A stretch of 64,000 bases of DNA from Pigmentiphaga litoralis. GTDB taxonomy: Bacteria; Pseudomonadota; Gammaproteobacteria; Burkholderiales; Burkholderiaceae_B. The notes below the pieces were generated by a model. The model searched no databases. It was not told where the DNA came from and saw only the letters and a program-made list of their open reading frames with translations. Positions 18,175 through 28,048 of this stretch are shown here, in pieces. Position numbers and translations under genes: made by a program. The stretch's first letter is position 1. The number at the start of each line of letters is the position of its first letter. The DNA is taken from NCBI RefSeq assembly GCF_013408655.1, contig NZ_JACCBP010000001.1, forward strand, positions 3,100,001 through 3,164,000, given 5' to 3'.

Positions 18175-19377
18175 ATGTCCTCTCCCCTGTCCAGTCCCGC
18201 CGTGCCCGCCGTTCGCCCCATGTCGGGGTGGACCACGCTATTGCTGGCCGTTGCCTGCGGCATCATCGTCGCCAACCTGTATTACGCGCAGCCGCTGATC
18301 GGTCCCATCAGCGGCGACCTGAAACTGGCGCCCGAAGTGGCCGGTGTGATCGTCACGTTGACGCAGATCGGCTATGTGCTGGGCCTGCTGTTCCTGGTGC
18401 CCCTGGGCGACCGCCTGGAAAACCGCAAGCTGGTCGTGGGGGTGCTGATGCTGACCGCAGGCGCACTGGCCGTCACCGCCTTCGCGCGTTCCACGCCCGT
18501 ATTCCTGGCCGCGTCGGTGTGCGTGGGACTCGGGTCCGTCGTCGCGCAGATCCTGGTGCCGTTCGCGGCCAACCTGGCGCCGGAGGCCACCCGCGGGCGC
18601 GTGGTGGGCAACGTCATGAGCGGCCTGTTTGCCGGCATCATGCTGGCCCGGCCCATCGCCAGCCTGGTCGCCGACGTGTTCGGCTGGCACGCCGTGTTCG
18701 CCGGGTCGGCCGTGGCCAATCTGTTGCTGGCGGGTTTTCTGATGCGCACCCTGCCGCGCCGCCAGCCGCAATCCAGCATGGCCTACCTGGCCCTGCTGCG
18801 GTCAATGTGGGACCTGCTGTGCACGTCCAAGCTGCTGCGCCGCCGCGCCGTCTATCACGTGTTTGCGTTCGGCACCTTCAGCCTGTTCTGGACCACCGTG
18901 CCCTTGCTGCTGGCCAGCCCGGCCTTCGGCATGTCGCAGTCGCAGATCGCATTGTTTGCGTTGGCCGGCGTGGCCGGTGCCGTGGCGGCGCCAGTAGCCG
19001 GACGCATGGCCGATCGCGGCCTGGTTCGCTCGGGCACCTTCCTGGCCCTTGGCCTGGTGGCGGCTGCCTTGGTGCTGGCGATCCTGGTTCCTCCGGCCAT
19101 GTCGGGCGCGCTGGCCGCCCTGGTCGTCACCGCCATCGTCATCGATATGGGCGTGTCCGCGAACTTGATCCTCAGTCAGCGTGTCATATTCTCCATCGGC
19201 GCCGATGTGCGCAGCCGGGTCAACGGCGTTTTCATGGCGCTGTTCTTTGCAGGCGGCGCAGCCGGTTCCACCCTGGGCGTATGGACCTATGCCCATGGGG
19301 GATGGATGACAACCTTATGGGTGGCCCTGGCCTTGCCGGTGCTGGCCCTGCTGTACGCTTTTACGGACAAACGATAG
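18175..19377 (+). CDS. MFS transporter, drug/sugar efflux type
   Basis: A 400-residue twelve-helix permease of the major facilitator superfamily. After helix 1 ([20 protein letters not shown]) comes the typical YYAQPLI.PI motif of DHA-type exporters; the 2-3 loop reads [13 protein letters not shown]. The substrate cannot be told. ATG 18175 is chosen from the upstream promoter; the frame is open to 18073 but with unlikely Pro/Arg-rich sequence. It is followed after 13 bases by a response regulator gene and may be co-transcribed with it. Confidence 0.87.
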   Translation: MSSPLSSPAVPAVRPMSGWTTLLLAVACGIIVANLYYAQPLIGPISGDLKLAPEVAGVIVTLTQIGYVLGLLFLVPLGDRLENRKLVVGVLMLTAGALAVTAFARSTPVFLAASVCVGLGSVVAQILVPFAANLAPEATRGRVVGNVMSGLFAGIMLARPIASLVADVFGWHAVFAGSAVANLLLAGFLMRTLPRRQPQSSMAYLALLRSMWDLLCTSKLLRRRAVYHVFAFGTFSLFWTTVPLLLASPAFGMSQSQIALFALAGVAGAVAAPVAGRMADRGLVRSGTFLALGLVAAALVLAILVPPAMSGALAALVVTAIVIDMGVSANLILSQRVIFSIGADVRSRVNGVFMALFFAGGAAGSTLGVWTYAHGGWMTTLWVALALPVLALLYAFTDKR

Positions 19378-19390
19378 GACTCCCCTGCCC

Positions 19391-20062
19391 ATGCGCATCC
19401 TGCTGGTTGAAGACGACATCATGATCGGCGAGACCGTGCTGGATGTGCTGCGCGCGGAGCACTATGCGGTGGACTGGGTCAAGCGCGCGGCCCAGGCCGA
19501 TACGGCGCTGCGCACCGAGCAATACGACCTGGTCTTGCTGGACCTGGGCCTGCCCGATCGGGATGGCCTGAGCGTGCTGCGCGATCTGCGCGCGCGGCAG
19601 GAACGCTTGCCCGTGCTGATCGCCACGGCGCGCGATGCGGTCGAACAGCGCATTGCCGGACTCGATGCCGGCGCCGACGATTACGTCGTCAAACCGTATG
19701 ACGTCGATGAACTGCTGGCCCGGATCCGCGCGCTGGTCCGGCGCAGCGCGGGCCGCGCCGAACCGGTCTATGTCCATGGCGATGTCAGCATCCATCCGGC
19801 CACGCGCGAAGTGCTGGTGGCCGGGCAGCCCGTGACCCTGACTGCGCGGGAATGGGCCGTACTTGAACCGCTGCTGGCGCGCCCGGGCATGATCCTGTCG
19901 CGCGCGCAGCTTGAAGAAAAACTGTACAGCTGGAAAGACGACATCAGCAGCAATGCGGTCGAAGTGTATGTGCATGGATTGCGCAAGAAGCTGGGCAACG
20001 ACCTGATCCAGAACGTGCGTGGGGTGGGCTATCTGGTGCCCCGGACCGGAACGGCGGCATGA
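19391..20062 (+). CDS. OmpR-family response regulator (QseB/TctD-like)
   Basis: A 223-residue two-component regulator. The receiver domain has acidic pocket LLVEDD, phosphoacceptor Asp51 in LVLLDLGLP and Lys101 in VVKPYD. The winged-helix output domain spans about residues 125-220 (LTAREWAVLEPLLARPG, SNAVEVYVHGLRKKLG, VRGVGYLV). The closest-looking groups are QseB, TctD and PmrA. The stop overlaps the kinase start as ATGA, so the pair is coupled. The target genes are unknown; the MFS exporter directly upstream is an obvious candidate. Confidence 0.93.
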   Translation: MRILLVEDDIMIGETVLDVLRAEHYAVDWVKRAAQADTALRTEQYDLVLLDLGLPDRDGLSVLRDLRARQERLPVLIATARDAVEQRIAGLDAGADDYVVKPYDVDELLARIRALVRRSAGRAEPVYVHGDVSIHPATREVLVAGQPVTLTAREWAVLEPLLARPGMILSRAQLEEKLYSWKDDISSNAVEVYVHGLRKKLGNDLIQNVRGVGYLVPRTGTAA

Positions 20063-21411
20063 ACCTGTCCATCCTCCATTCCCTGCGCGCGCGGCTGCTG
20101 TTTTTCCTGCTCGCTGCGATCCTGCTGACCGCGGTGGTGCAAGGCGGCGTCGCCTATCGCGGCGCGCTGGCGCAGGCCGACGAGATCTTCGACTACCACT
20201 TGCAGCGCACGGCGTTTTCCTTGAGCGCGGGCAATCCCATCGCCAACATGCCGGGCAATGGAGAAACCGGCGACATCCCCGAAGACCGCGATCTGGTCAT
20301 CCAGGTCTGGACACCCGACGGGGTGCGCGTGTTCCGGTCCGCGCCGCGCCTGCCCTTGCCGGATCGCACGGTGCTCGGCTTTTCGGACATGGAATGGCAT
20401 GGCGCCACGTACCGCGTGTTCTCGTTGCAGACGCGATCGCAAGTGATCCAGGTCGCGCAGGACATGGCCGTGCGCACAGGCATGGCCAGTACCCTGGCCT
20501 TGCGCGCCGTGTGGCCGATCGCCGCGCTGGCGCCCTTGTTGATGCTGGTGGTGTGGTGGGTGATCAGCGTATCGCTGCGACCGGTCGATCGCGCGCGCAG
20601 GCAGGTGGCGACCCGTCAAGCCAATGACCTGTCGCCCATTGGCGACCAGGGCCTGCCCGATGAAGTGCGGCCGCTGGTGCATGAATTGAACCTGCTCTTG
20701 TCGCGGGTGCAGGACGCCTTCGCGACGCAGAAGCGGTTCGTGGGCGACGCCGCGCACGAACTGCGGTCGCCGCTCGCCGCGCTCAAGTTGCAGATCCAGT
20801 CGTTGCAGCGCGCAACCGACGACACCACGCGCGAGACGGCCACGCGCCGGCTGGCGGCCGGCATCGATCGTGCGACGCACCTGGTCGAACAACTGCTGCT
20901 CCTGGCGCGGCAGGAAGGCGGCGGGGCGCCGGCACCCTCGCAGCCCGTGCCTGCCACGTCCTTGCGCGATGCCGTGGGCGTCGCCATCGCCGATGTGTTG
21001 CCCCTGGCGCAGGCCCGCGAGATCAATCTTGGCGCGGTGCATGCAGACGGCGACGACGATGTGCTGCTGCCCCTTGCGCGTGATGAATCGGTCGTGCTGG
21101 TGCGCAACCTGATCGACAACGCAGTGAAGTACACGCCAGGCCCGGGACGCGTGGACGTCGCCATCCACCGCAACGCAGCCGACCGCCGCGCGACCCTGAC
21201 GGTCGACGACAGCGGCCCCGGCATTCCCGACGCCGAACGCGAACGGGTCTTTGACCGCTTCTATCGGTCGTCGGACGCGACCGGGGTCGGCAGTGGCCTG
21301 GGCCTGGCGATCGTCAAGGCGATCGCCGACAGACATGGCGCGACGATCGTGCTCGATCGATCGCCCACCCTTGGCGGGTTGCGCGCGCAGGTGACCTTCC
21401 CGCTCGCGTGA
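20059..21411 (+). CDS. sensor histidine kinase (QseC/TctE-like)
   Basis: A 450-residue inner-membrane kinase. Helices at about 13-33 and 150-172 flank a periplasmic sensor of about 115 residues. Then come a HAMP-like linker, the H-box VGDAAHELRSPLAAL with His233, an N-box NLIDNAVKYTPG, a G1 box VDDSGPGIP and G2 SGLGLAIVKAIADRHG. The sensor is of the 2CSK_N/TctE_N type. It forms an operon with the response regulator, overlapping it by four bases. Confidence 0.93.
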   Translation: MNLSILHSLRARLLFFLLAAILLTAVVQGGVAYRGALAQADEIFDYHLQRTAFSLSAGNPIANMPGNGETGDIPEDRDLVIQVWTPDGVRVFRSAPRLPLPDRTVLGFSDMEWHGATYRVFSLQTRSQVIQVAQDMAVRTGMASTLALRAVWPIAALAPLLMLVVWWVISVSLRPVDRARRQVATRQANDLSPIGDQGLPDEVRPLVHELNLLLSRVQDAFATQKRFVGDAAHELRSPLAALKLQIQSLQRATDDTTRETATRRLAAGIDRATHLVEQLLLLARQEGGGAPAPSQPVPATSLRDAVGVAIADVLPLAQAREINLGAVHADGDDDVLLPLARDESVVLVRNLIDNAVKYTPGPGRVDVAIHRNAADRRATLTVDDSGPGIPDAERERVFDRFYRSSDATGVGSGLGLAIVKAIADRHGATIVLDRSPTLGGLRAQVTFPLA

Positions 21412-21480
21412 CCCGCCCCCAATGACAGCACGACCCGGGGCGCGCGACATCCGCGGCGCCTCACCCTTGGAGACTTTGGC

Positions 21481-22140
21481 ATGACCCTTTCAGCAAGCAG
21501 CGGCCGTACGGTGTTGGGCCTCTTGCTCGCCGGCGGACGCGGCACCCGTTTTTCGCCCGACGCCAGCCGCAACAAATTGCTCGCGCGCATCGACGGCCAG
21601 GCCGTCTGTGTCGGCGCGGCCCAGTCCCTGAAGAACGCGCAACTGCGCGTGCTCGCGGCCACGTCGCCGCATTCGCCTGATGTCGGCAAGGCCCTGGCCG
21701 CGGCCGGCTGTGAAGTGCTGGTGTGCGATCGCGCGTCCGAAGGCATGGGCGTGACGCTTGCCCAGGCCGTGATGCAGGCCACCGCGCGCGAAGCCGCCGC
21801 CGGCAACGAGCCGCCCTGCTGGTGCGTCATGCCCGCCGACATGCCGCGCATTTCCACCGCCACCATCGTGCGATTGCTGGACGTGTGGCGCAAGCTGCCC
21901 GCCGCCACCCGCCGCAAATGCGTGCTGGCGCCGGCCTATCACGGCGTGCGCGGCCACCCGGTGCTGTTCGGGTCGGACTGGAGCGCGTCGCTGGCCACGC
22001 TCGAAGGCGATGAAGGCGCGCGATCGTTGATCCGCGGCCGGCTCACGCTGATCGAAGTGGACGACCCCGGCTGCCTGTTCGATGTGGATACGCCCGACGC
22101 ACTGACCACGCCGCGGGTCGGGCGCACTGCAATGGGGTGA
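21481..22140 (+). CDS. MobA-like NTP transferase (molybdenum cofactor cytidylyltransferase type)
   Basis: A 219-residue protein with the GT-A-like nucleotidyltransferase signature LLLAGGRGTRFSPD...NKLLARIDG, followed by MPADMPRI and a C-terminal FDVDTPDAL. This is the MocA/CoxI-type family that makes molybdopterin cytosine dinucleotide for xanthine-dehydrogenase-type enzymes. No such enzyme is in the window, so the assignment is by family only; other small-molecule nucleotidyl transfers are possible. ATG 21481 follows GGAGACTTTGGC. Confidence 0.8.
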   Translation: MTLSASSGRTVLGLLLAGGRGTRFSPDASRNKLLARIDGQAVCVGAAQSLKNAQLRVLAATSPHSPDVGKALAAAGCEVLVCDRASEGMGVTLAQAVMQATAREAAAGNEPPCWCVMPADMPRISTATIVRLLDVWRKLPAATRRKCVLAPAYHGVRGHPVLFGSDWSASLATLEGDEGARSLIRGRLTLIEVDDPGCLFDVDTPDALTTPRVGRTAMG

Positions 22141-22206
22141 TGGCGCGATTCGATCCCGCCGGCCGCTTGCCCTAACATATCGTCATCTTCACGGAACCCG
22201 ACTTCG

Positions 22207-23991
22207 ATGACCGACTCCTCGATGCACGACGCGATCACCTATCAGCTTTCTCCGTCCGACCCCGCCGGCCACCGTTGCACCGTGGTGCTGACCGTGCCGC
22301 ATCCGGACCCCGCGGGCCAGACGCTGAGCCTGCCGGCCTGGATCCCGGGCAGCTACATGATCCGTGACTTCGCGCGCAACATCGAGACCATCGACGCCCG
22401 CGCCGGCGGCCGCCGCGTGCCGCTCGACAAGCTGGACAAGCACACCTGGAAAGCCGCGCCCTGCCGCGGCCCGCTGGTCATCACCTGCGTCATCTACGCG
22501 TGGGACCTGTCGGTGCGCGCCGCGCATCTGGACGACACGCACGGCTTCTTCAACGGCACCAGCGTCTTTCTGCGCGTACATGGGCAGGAACGCCAGCCCT
22601 GCCTGCTCGACCTGCAGCCGCCGCGCGATGCCCTGCAACTGCCCTGGCGCGTCTACACCAGCCTGCCCGAAGCCAAGGGCCATGCGCAGGCGGCGCCGCG
22701 CCATGGCTTTGGCATGTACCGCGCGCCCGATTACGACGCCCTGCTGGATCACCCGATCGAAATGGGCACGCCCCAGGTCGCCACGTTCACCGCGCACGGC
22801 GCGACGCACGAACTGGTATTCACGGGCGCCATGCCCAACCTGGATCTGGAACGGCTGTCGGACGACGTCCAACGCATTTGCGATGCGCAGATTGCCTTTT
22901 TCGAACCCCGCACGCGACAGGCCCCTTTCCTGGACAGCGCCAACCGTTACGTGTTCATGACCATGGTCACGGGCGATGGCTATGGTGGTCTCGAACACCG
23001 TGCATCGACCGCGCTGATGACGGCGCGGGGCGACCTGCCCGTGCGCGGCGTGCCCGGGCAGACCGACGGCTATCGCAACTTCCTGGGGCTGGTCAGCCAC
23101 GAATACTTCCACACGTGGAACGTCAAGCGCATCAAGCCGGCCGTGTTCGCGCCCTACGACCTCGACAAGGAAAATCCGACCCGCCTGCTGTGGCTGTTCG
23201 AAGGCTTTACGTCCTACTACGACGACCTGTTCCTGGTGCGCACGCAGGTGATCGGCATGAGCGACTACCTGCGCACGCTGGGCAAGACGATCACGTCGGT
23301 GCTGGGATCGCCCGGCCGGCTCAAGCAGTCGGTGGCCGACAGTTCTTTCGATGCCTGGACCAAGTACTACCGGCAGGACGAAAATTCGGTCAACGCCATC
23401 GTCAGCTACTACACCAAGGGGTCGTTGGTGGCCCTGGCCCTGGACCTGACGATCCGCAGCGAAACGCGCAACCGCCGCAGCCTGGATGACCTGATGCGTC
23501 TGTTGTGGGACCGGTATGGCCGCGACTTCTACCAGGGCGCTGGCCTGGGCGTACCCGAAGACGCGATTGGCGAACTGGTCAAGGAAGCGACCGGTGTCGA
23601 CATTACCGACTTCCTGGCCCGCTATGTGGATGGCCGCGAAGACCCGCCGCTCGAAGCGTTGCTGGCGCGCCAGGGCATCACCGTGCAATGGAAGGCGGCA
23701 TCCACGCTGCCGTCGATCGGCGCGCGCACCGGCAAGCAAGGCGATGACTTGCGTTTGTCGGCAGTGATCGAAAAAGGCCCGGCGCACAAGGCGGGGCTGT
23801 CGGCCCACGACGTGATCGTGGCAATCGACGGCGTGCGTGTCTCGGCCACCAATCTGGACAAGGTGCTGGGGCGCTATCGGGCGGGCGACACGGTGGTGGT
23901 GCATGCCTTCCGCCGCGATGAACTGCGCAGCGTCAGGCTGAAGCTGGCCGCGCCGCCCGCAACGGATTGCGTGCTGACGGCAGCGGTGTAG
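22207..23991 (+). CDS. M61-family metallopeptidase with PDZ domain
   Basis: A 594-residue zinc peptidase of the glycyl-aminopeptidase family M61. The N-terminal beta domain starts with ITYQLSPSDPAGHRCTVVLT. The catalytic helix is SHEYFHTWNVKRIKP (His298, Glu299, His302), with the third ligand Glu in WLFEGFTSYYDD. A PDZ domain occupies about residues 500-585 (SAVIEKGPAHKAGLSAHDVI). There is no signal peptide, so it is probably cytoplasmic. The physiological substrate is unknown. A TAACAT about 30 bases upstream could be its -10. Confidence 0.92.
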   Translation: MTDSSMHDAITYQLSPSDPAGHRCTVVLTVPHPDPAGQTLSLPAWIPGSYMIRDFARNIETIDARAGGRRVPLDKLDKHTWKAAPCRGPLVITCVIYAWDLSVRAAHLDDTHGFFNGTSVFLRVHGQERQPCLLDLQPPRDALQLPWRVYTSLPEAKGHAQAAPRHGFGMYRAPDYDALLDHPIEMGTPQVATFTAHGATHELVFTGAMPNLDLERLSDDVQRICDAQIAFFEPRTRQAPFLDSANRYVFMTMVTGDGYGGLEHRASTALMTARGDLPVRGVPGQTDGYRNFLGLVSHEYFHTWNVKRIKPAVFAPYDLDKENPTRLLWLFEGFTSYYDDLFLVRTQVIGMSDYLRTLGKTITSVLGSPGRLKQSVADSSFDAWTKYYRQDENSVNAIVSYYTKGSLVALALDLTIRSETRNRRSLDDLMRLLWDRYGRDFYQGAGLGVPEDAIGELVKEATGVDITDFLARYVDGREDPPLEALLARQGITVQWKAASTLPSIGARTGKQGDDLRLSAVIEKGPAHKAGLSAHDVIVAIDGVRVSATNLDKVLGRYRAGDTVVVHAFRRDELRSVRLKLAAPPATDCVLTAAV

Positions 23992-23998
23992 GGGAACG

Positions 23999-24793
23999 CT
24001 AGCGCCAGTCGATCGGCGCCAAGCCCTGTTCCTGCAGCCACGCATTGGCCTTGGCAAAATGCCCGCAGCCCACGAAGGGCACGGGCGGCCGCGTGGCGGA
24101 CAGGGGCGACGGGTGATTCGACATCAGCACCAGGTGTCCGCTGTTGGCAGGCAGCAAGGCCTGCTTGGCCTGTGCATGGGATCCCCACAGCATGAACACC
24201 TTGGGCTCCGGTTCCCGCGCGACCTGCGCGATCACCTCGTCCGTGAAGGCTTCCCAGCCGTGCTTGGCATGTGACGCCGGCTGGCCATCTTCCACCGTCA
24301 GCACGGTGTTGAGCAGCAACACACCCTGCTCGGCCCACCGGGTCAGATCGTTGTTGAAAGCAACCGGATTGCCGCCAAAGTCGGCCGCGACTTCCTTGAA
24401 GATATTGCGCAGACTGGGCGGCCGTTTGAAGCCCATCGGGACCGAGAACGACAGGCCTTGTGCCTGGCCCGGACCGTGATAGGGATCCTGGCCCAGGATC
24501 ACGACGCGGGTCGTGGCGGGCGTCGCCAGGTCCAGCGCGCGGAAGGGCCGTGACGGATAGATCACCGCGCCGGCTTCTCGACGGGCATCCACGAAATGCG
24601 CGAGGGCATCGAAGGTGGACGAGGTCAGCACGTCCGACAGCAACGCCCGCCAGGATGGCGGCAAGGTCGCCAACTGGTCGCGGAGCGGGGTATCCAGGGT
24701 GTTGCCGGCGGCGGACGCAGAGGATGCAGGAATGACGCGCTGCGCAGCGCCCTCGTCGTCGGGCGCCTCCAGGTCCGAAAACAGGTCCCTCAC
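23999..24793 (-). CDS. ung: uracil-DNA glycosylase, family 1
   Basis: A 264-residue base-excision repair enzyme that removes uracil from DNA. It has the water-activating motif [19 protein letters not shown] (Asp103), LLLNTVLTV and the His-loop [12 protein letters not shown]. The N-terminus is about 40 residues longer than E. coli Ung. The start is GTG 24793, sharing GTGA with the trpC stop, so ung is the last gene of the leftward trpGDC transcript. Confidence 0.96.
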   Translation of the reverse strand: MRDLFSDLEAPDDEGAAQRVIPASSASAAGNTLDTPLRDQLATLPPSWRALLSDVLTSSTFDALAHFVDARREAGAVIYPSRPFRALDLATPATTRVVILGQDPYHGPGQAQGLSFSVPMGFKRPPSLRNIFKEVAADFGGNPVAFNNDLTRWAEQGVLLLNTVLTVEDGQPASHAKHGWEAFTDEVIAQVAREPEPKVFMLWGSHAQAKQALLPANSGHLVLMSNHPSPLSATRPPVPFVGCGHFAKANAWLQEQGLAPIDWR

Positions 24794-25578
24794 GCGAACA
24801 ACCGCGCCAGTTCGACACCGGGGTCCGGCGCGCGCATGAAGGCCTCGCCCACCAGGAAGGCATGCACATCGTGCTCGCGCATGAAGCGCACATCGTCCGG
24901 CGTGGCGATCGCGCTTTCGGTCACGACCCGCTTGCCTTCCGGAATGCGCGGCAGCAGATCGATCGTGTTCTGCAAGGACGTCTCGAAGGTGCGCAGGTTG
25001 CGGTTGTTCACGCCCAGCAGCGTGGTGCGCAGGTCCAGCGCGACGTCCAGTTCGGCCGCGTCGTGCACTTCCACCAGCACATCCATGCCCAGTTCCATGG
25101 CCAGCGCTTCATAGTCCCGCAACTGCGACGGCGACAGCGCCGCCACGATCAGCAGGATGCAATCGGCGCCGCGCGCACGCGCTTCAACGATCTGGTAGGT
25201 ATCGACAATGAAGTCCTTGCGCAGCACCGGCAAGGCGCACGCCGCACGGGCCTGGCGCAAGTAGTCCATCGACCCCTGGAAGAACTGCATGTCGGTCAGC
25301 ACCGACAGGCAGGCCGCCCCATGCGCGGCGTAGGACACGGCAATCTCGGCCGGCTGGAAGTTCTCGCGGATCACGCCCTTGGAAGGCGACGCCTTCTTGA
25401 TCTCGGCGATCACGCCTGCCCTGCCGCCTTCGATGCGGCGTTCGATCGCGGCCGCAAAACCGCGCACGTCCTGGCGCGCCTCGGCCTCGCGGCGCAGTTC
25501 GGATTCGCTGCGCATGCGCCGCGCCGCGGCCACTTCCTCTGCCTTGACGTCAAGGATACGTTTCAGAATGTCGTTCAT
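24790..25578 (-). CDS. trpC: indole-3-glycerol phosphate synthase
   Basis: A 262-residue (beta/alpha)8 enzyme of tryptophan synthesis. It starts [19 protein letters not shown] and shows [45 protein letters not shown] and [10 protein letters not shown]. The longer open frame (to 25719) lies inside trpD and is not the start. It follows trpD by seven bases. Confidence 0.97.
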   Translation of the reverse strand: MNDILKRILDVKAEEVAAARRMRSESELRREAEARQDVRGFAAAIERRIEGGRAGVIAEIKKASPSKGVIRENFQPAEIAVSYAAHGAACLSVLTDMQFFQGSMDYLRQARAACALPVLRKDFIVDTYQIVEARARGADCILLIVAALSPSQLRDYEALAMELGMDVLVEVHDAAELDVALDLRTTLLGVNNRNLRTFETSLQNTIDLLPRIPEGKRVVTESAIATPDDVRFMREHDVHAFLVGEAFMRAPDPGVELARLFA

Positions 25579-25585
25579 GAAAAAA

Positions 25586-26662
25586 CTACCTAGGGGTACG
25601 TGAAGCGGACTGCGTGAACTGGACGAAGGCGTCGAGCTTGGCCCGCGCCTGACCGCTCGCAATGATCTCGAAGGCCCGCTGAATACCGTCGGCAATCGAC
25701 GGGACGACATTGCCCGCATACAGCGCGAGCCCCCCGTTCAACGCCACGATGTCACGCGCCGCGCCGGGCACATTGCCGAGCGCTTCCAGCACCATGTCGC
25801 GCGACTCATCGCGATTGCCGACCTTCAGGCTCCGGTTCGACACCATCTGCAGACCGAAGTCTTCCGGATGGATCTCGTACTCGTGCACTTCGCCATCACG
25901 CAGTTCACCCACCAGGGTGGCCGCGCCCAGCGACGCTTCATCCATGCCGTCCTTGCCGTACACGACCAGCACATGGCGCGAGCCCAGACGCTGCAGGACC
26001 CGGACCTGGATGCCGACCAGGTCCTGGTGGAACACGCCCATCAGCTGGTTCGCCGCGTTGGCGGGGTTAGTCAAGGGACCGAGCAGATTGAAGATGGTTC
26101 GCACGCCCAGCTCCTTGCGGATCGGCGCGATGTTCTTCATGGCGCTGTGGTGGGACGGCGCGAACATGAAACCAATTCCCGTGGCGTCGATACAGTCGGC
26201 CACCGCGTCGGACGGCAGCATGACGTTCACGCCCAGCGCTTCGAGCACATCGGCACTGCCCGACGACGACGACACGCTGCGGTTGCCGTGCTTGGCGATT
26301 CGCGCGCCGCCCGCCGCCGCCACGAACATGGCGGCCGTGGAAATGTTGAAGGTGTGGGCGGCGTCGCCCCCCGTGCCGGCCAGGTCGACCAGGCTGCTGG
26401 TGTCGGGCACATCGACGCGGGTCGCGAATTCGCGCATGACCTGCGCGGCCGCGGTGATTTCGCCGATCGTCTCTTTCTTGACGCGCAACCCCATGATCAG
26501 GGCCGAGGCCGTCGCGGGCGCCATCTCGCCGCGCATCAGCATGCGCATCAGAGACAGCATCTCGTCGTGAAAGATTTCCCGATGTTCGATGCAACGCACC
26601 AGTGCTTCGTTGGGGGTGATGGGCAACACGGTCTCCTTGGGGAATCGTTGCGCGTGGTTCAT
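25586..26662 (-). CDS. trpD: anthranilate phosphoribosyltransferase
   Basis: A 358-residue enzyme transferring phosphoribose to anthranilate. Key segments are [53 protein letters not shown] and [13 protein letters not shown]. The N-terminal 15 residues ([15 protein letters not shown]) are a slight extension over E. coli TrpD. ATG 26662 overlaps the trpG stop by four bases. Confidence 0.97.
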   Translation of the reverse strand: MNHAQRFPKETVLPITPNEALVRCIEHREIFHDEMLSLMRMLMRGEMAPATASALIMGLRVKKETIGEITAAAQVMREFATRVDVPDTSSLVDLAGTGGDAAHTFNISTAAMFVAAAGGARIAKHGNRSVSSSSGSADVLEALGVNVMLPSDAVADCIDATGIGFMFAPSHHSAMKNIAPIRKELGVRTIFNLLGPLTNPANAANQLMGVFHQDLVGIQVRVLQRLGSRHVLVVYGKDGMDEASLGAATLVGELRDGEVHEYEIHPEDFGLQMVSNRSLKVGNRDESRDMVLEALGNVPGAARDIVALNGGLALYAGNVVPSIADGIQRAFEIIASGQARAKLDAFVQFTQSASRTPR

Positions 26663-27228
26663 GCGGCCAGCGTCAGGAAATTGCGCAGCAGCGCATGACC
26701 ATGTTCGCTCAGGATGGATTCGGGGTGGAACTGCACGCCCACCACCGGCAGCGTGCGATGCCGCACGCCCATGATCTCGCCGTCCAGCGTCTGCGCCGTC
26801 ACATCAAGGCAGTCCGGCACCTCGTCGCGGTCGATCGCCAGCGAATGGTAACGGATCACGGTGTAAGGCGACGGCAGATCGCGGAACACATCGGTGCCAC
26901 GGTGGGTAATCACCGACGTTTTGCCATGCATCAACTGCTGTGCGCGCACGATTTTGCCACCGAACGCGGCGCCGATGGCCTGATGCCCCAGGCACACGCC
27001 CAGGATCGGCACCTGCCCGGCAAACCTCTGGATCAGCGGCACCGAGATGCCGGCTTCCGCCGGGGAGCACGGCCCGGGCGACACGCAGATCCGGTCGGGC
27101 GCCAGGCGTTCGACCTCGTCCAGGGTGATCTCATCGTTGCGATACACGCGCACGTCTTCGCCGAGTTCGCCGAAGTACTGCACCAGGTTGTAGGTAAAGG
27201 AATCGTAATTGTCGAGCATGAGCAGCAT
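26659..27228 (-). CDS. trpG: anthranilate synthase component II (glutamine amidotransferase)
   Basis: A 189-residue class I amidotransferase: [19 protein letters not shown], the oxyanion strand [11 protein letters not shown], the nucleophile in [10 protein letters not shown], and His/Glu in [10 protein letters not shown]. It supplies ammonia to TrpE for anthranilate and may also serve p-aminobenzoate synthase. Unlike in Bordetella-type gene orders, trpE is not directly upstream. It is 9.5 kb away with unrelated genes between, so trpGDC-ung needs its own promoter. Confidence 0.96.
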   Translation of the reverse strand: MLLMLDNYDSFTYNLVQYFGELGEDVRVYRNDEITLDEVERLAPDRICVSPGPCSPAEAGISVPLIQRFAGQVPILGVCLGHQAIGAAFGGKIVRAQQLMHGKTSVITHRGTDVFRDLPSPYTVIRYHSLAIDRDEVPDCLDVTAQTLDGEIMGVRHRTLPVVGVQFHPESILSEHGHALLRNFLTLAA

Positions 27229-27757
27229 GGGGCACCTGTCGTTCGCGAATCAGTCGCGATCAATGAAAAGTCGATGTGGCGCGGAAGGATCCGCGCGGGC
27301 AAGGGCTAATCGACAGGGCGCCATCGTCCGGCCGCGGCGGGACGGCGGGGTGCGTGGGGCGTATGAGCGCGAGTCAACGGCTGCCGGGGCAGGCGGTGCG
27401 CGAACGTCGGTAAAACGGAAGGGGGATACGTGCTGGGCATCGATCGGTCTCTGGAGTGAGCCGCCGCGCCTGGAGAGAGGATTCCGATACCTTGCCTGTC
27501 CGGGAACGGCGGCAAGGTGCGGATTCGTACCGCGTAAGCATGCCGCTTCTTAGAAGAAGCGCCACCACCACTTGGCAATACGAATCGGCGTCATCGACAT
27601 CATTTCTGGAATGCTTGAGAGATCGGTCTGGGACGCGCCGGGCGTAGGCACACGGCGCGTTGGCAAGAATACCAGCAACTGCGGGGAAGCGCCACGCGGA
27701 GACTTCGTGCCGTATCCTCTACATGCAACCGTCAATTACCTGCACCGAGGGGATGCA
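27229..27757. other. intergenic stretch at the split trp locus
   Basis: About 530 bases without a convincing gene. Small frames on both strands are Arg/Pro-rich and lack ribosome sites. It contains the trpG leader hairpin and a 7-bp inverted repeat CGCTTCT-TAGA-AGAAGCG (27544-27561) with no T-run. It must hold the trpGDC promoter, but I cannot point to convincing -35/-10 boxes. Confidence 0.5.
27279..27296 (-). other. hairpin in the trpG leader
   Basis: Perfect 7-bp stem GCGCGGA / TCCGCGC with a four-base loop, ending 51 bases before the trpG start. In the leftward transcript it is followed about 10 bases later by TTTT. It could be a weak terminator or leader structure; there is no Trp-rich leader ORF here. 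Confidence 0.35.
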
Positions 27758-28048
27758 ATGAACGAAGTCGACAACACATCGACCTGCGAGGGAGGTCAGC
27801 GAAAACGTGAATATCTACATCTGAAACTGATCGATGATGCTGAAAAAGGACTCGCGGACGTCGCGGCGGGAAAAGTAAAACCTGCAGCACCACATTGGCC
27901 GACATCACACGACGGCGCGAAAGCGAAGCGCGCCTTAATTCCACCGGGTCACCTGCGACTTGATATGTCGGTGCACCGACTTCTTCGCCGTCAGAATCAG
28001 AACGTGTATGCCATCCCGACCTGGACGGTGCGCGGCGCGCCCGGGTAG
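27758..28048 (+). CDS. small hypothetical protein, possible antitoxin remnant
   Basis: A 96-residue frame starting MNEVDNTSTCEGGQRKRE after a GAGGGG ribosome site. It lies in DNA clearly less GC-rich and with different codon use from its neighbours. The segment KLIDDAEKGLADVAAGKVKPA resembles the C-terminal part of RelB/Phd-type antitoxins. No toxin gene follows. The 3' end overlaps the last 52 bases of the converging TonB receptor gene, so the native end may be lost. The resemblance is suggestive only. Confidence 0.35.
   Translation: MNEVDNTSTCEGGQRKREYLHLKLIDDAEKGLADVAAGKVKPAAPHWPTSHDGAKAKRALIPPGHLRLDMSVHRLLRRQNQNVYAIPTWTVRGAPG

Noticed and set aside
27544..27561. Intrinsic terminator at the CGCTTCT/AGAAGCG repeat
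   Set aside because: No T-run follows on either strand and no gene ends nearby.
27400..27600. tRNA gene as integration site at the left edge of the accessory block
   Set aside because: No cloverleaf could be folded and no T-loop GGTTCGA motif with matching acceptor stem was found.
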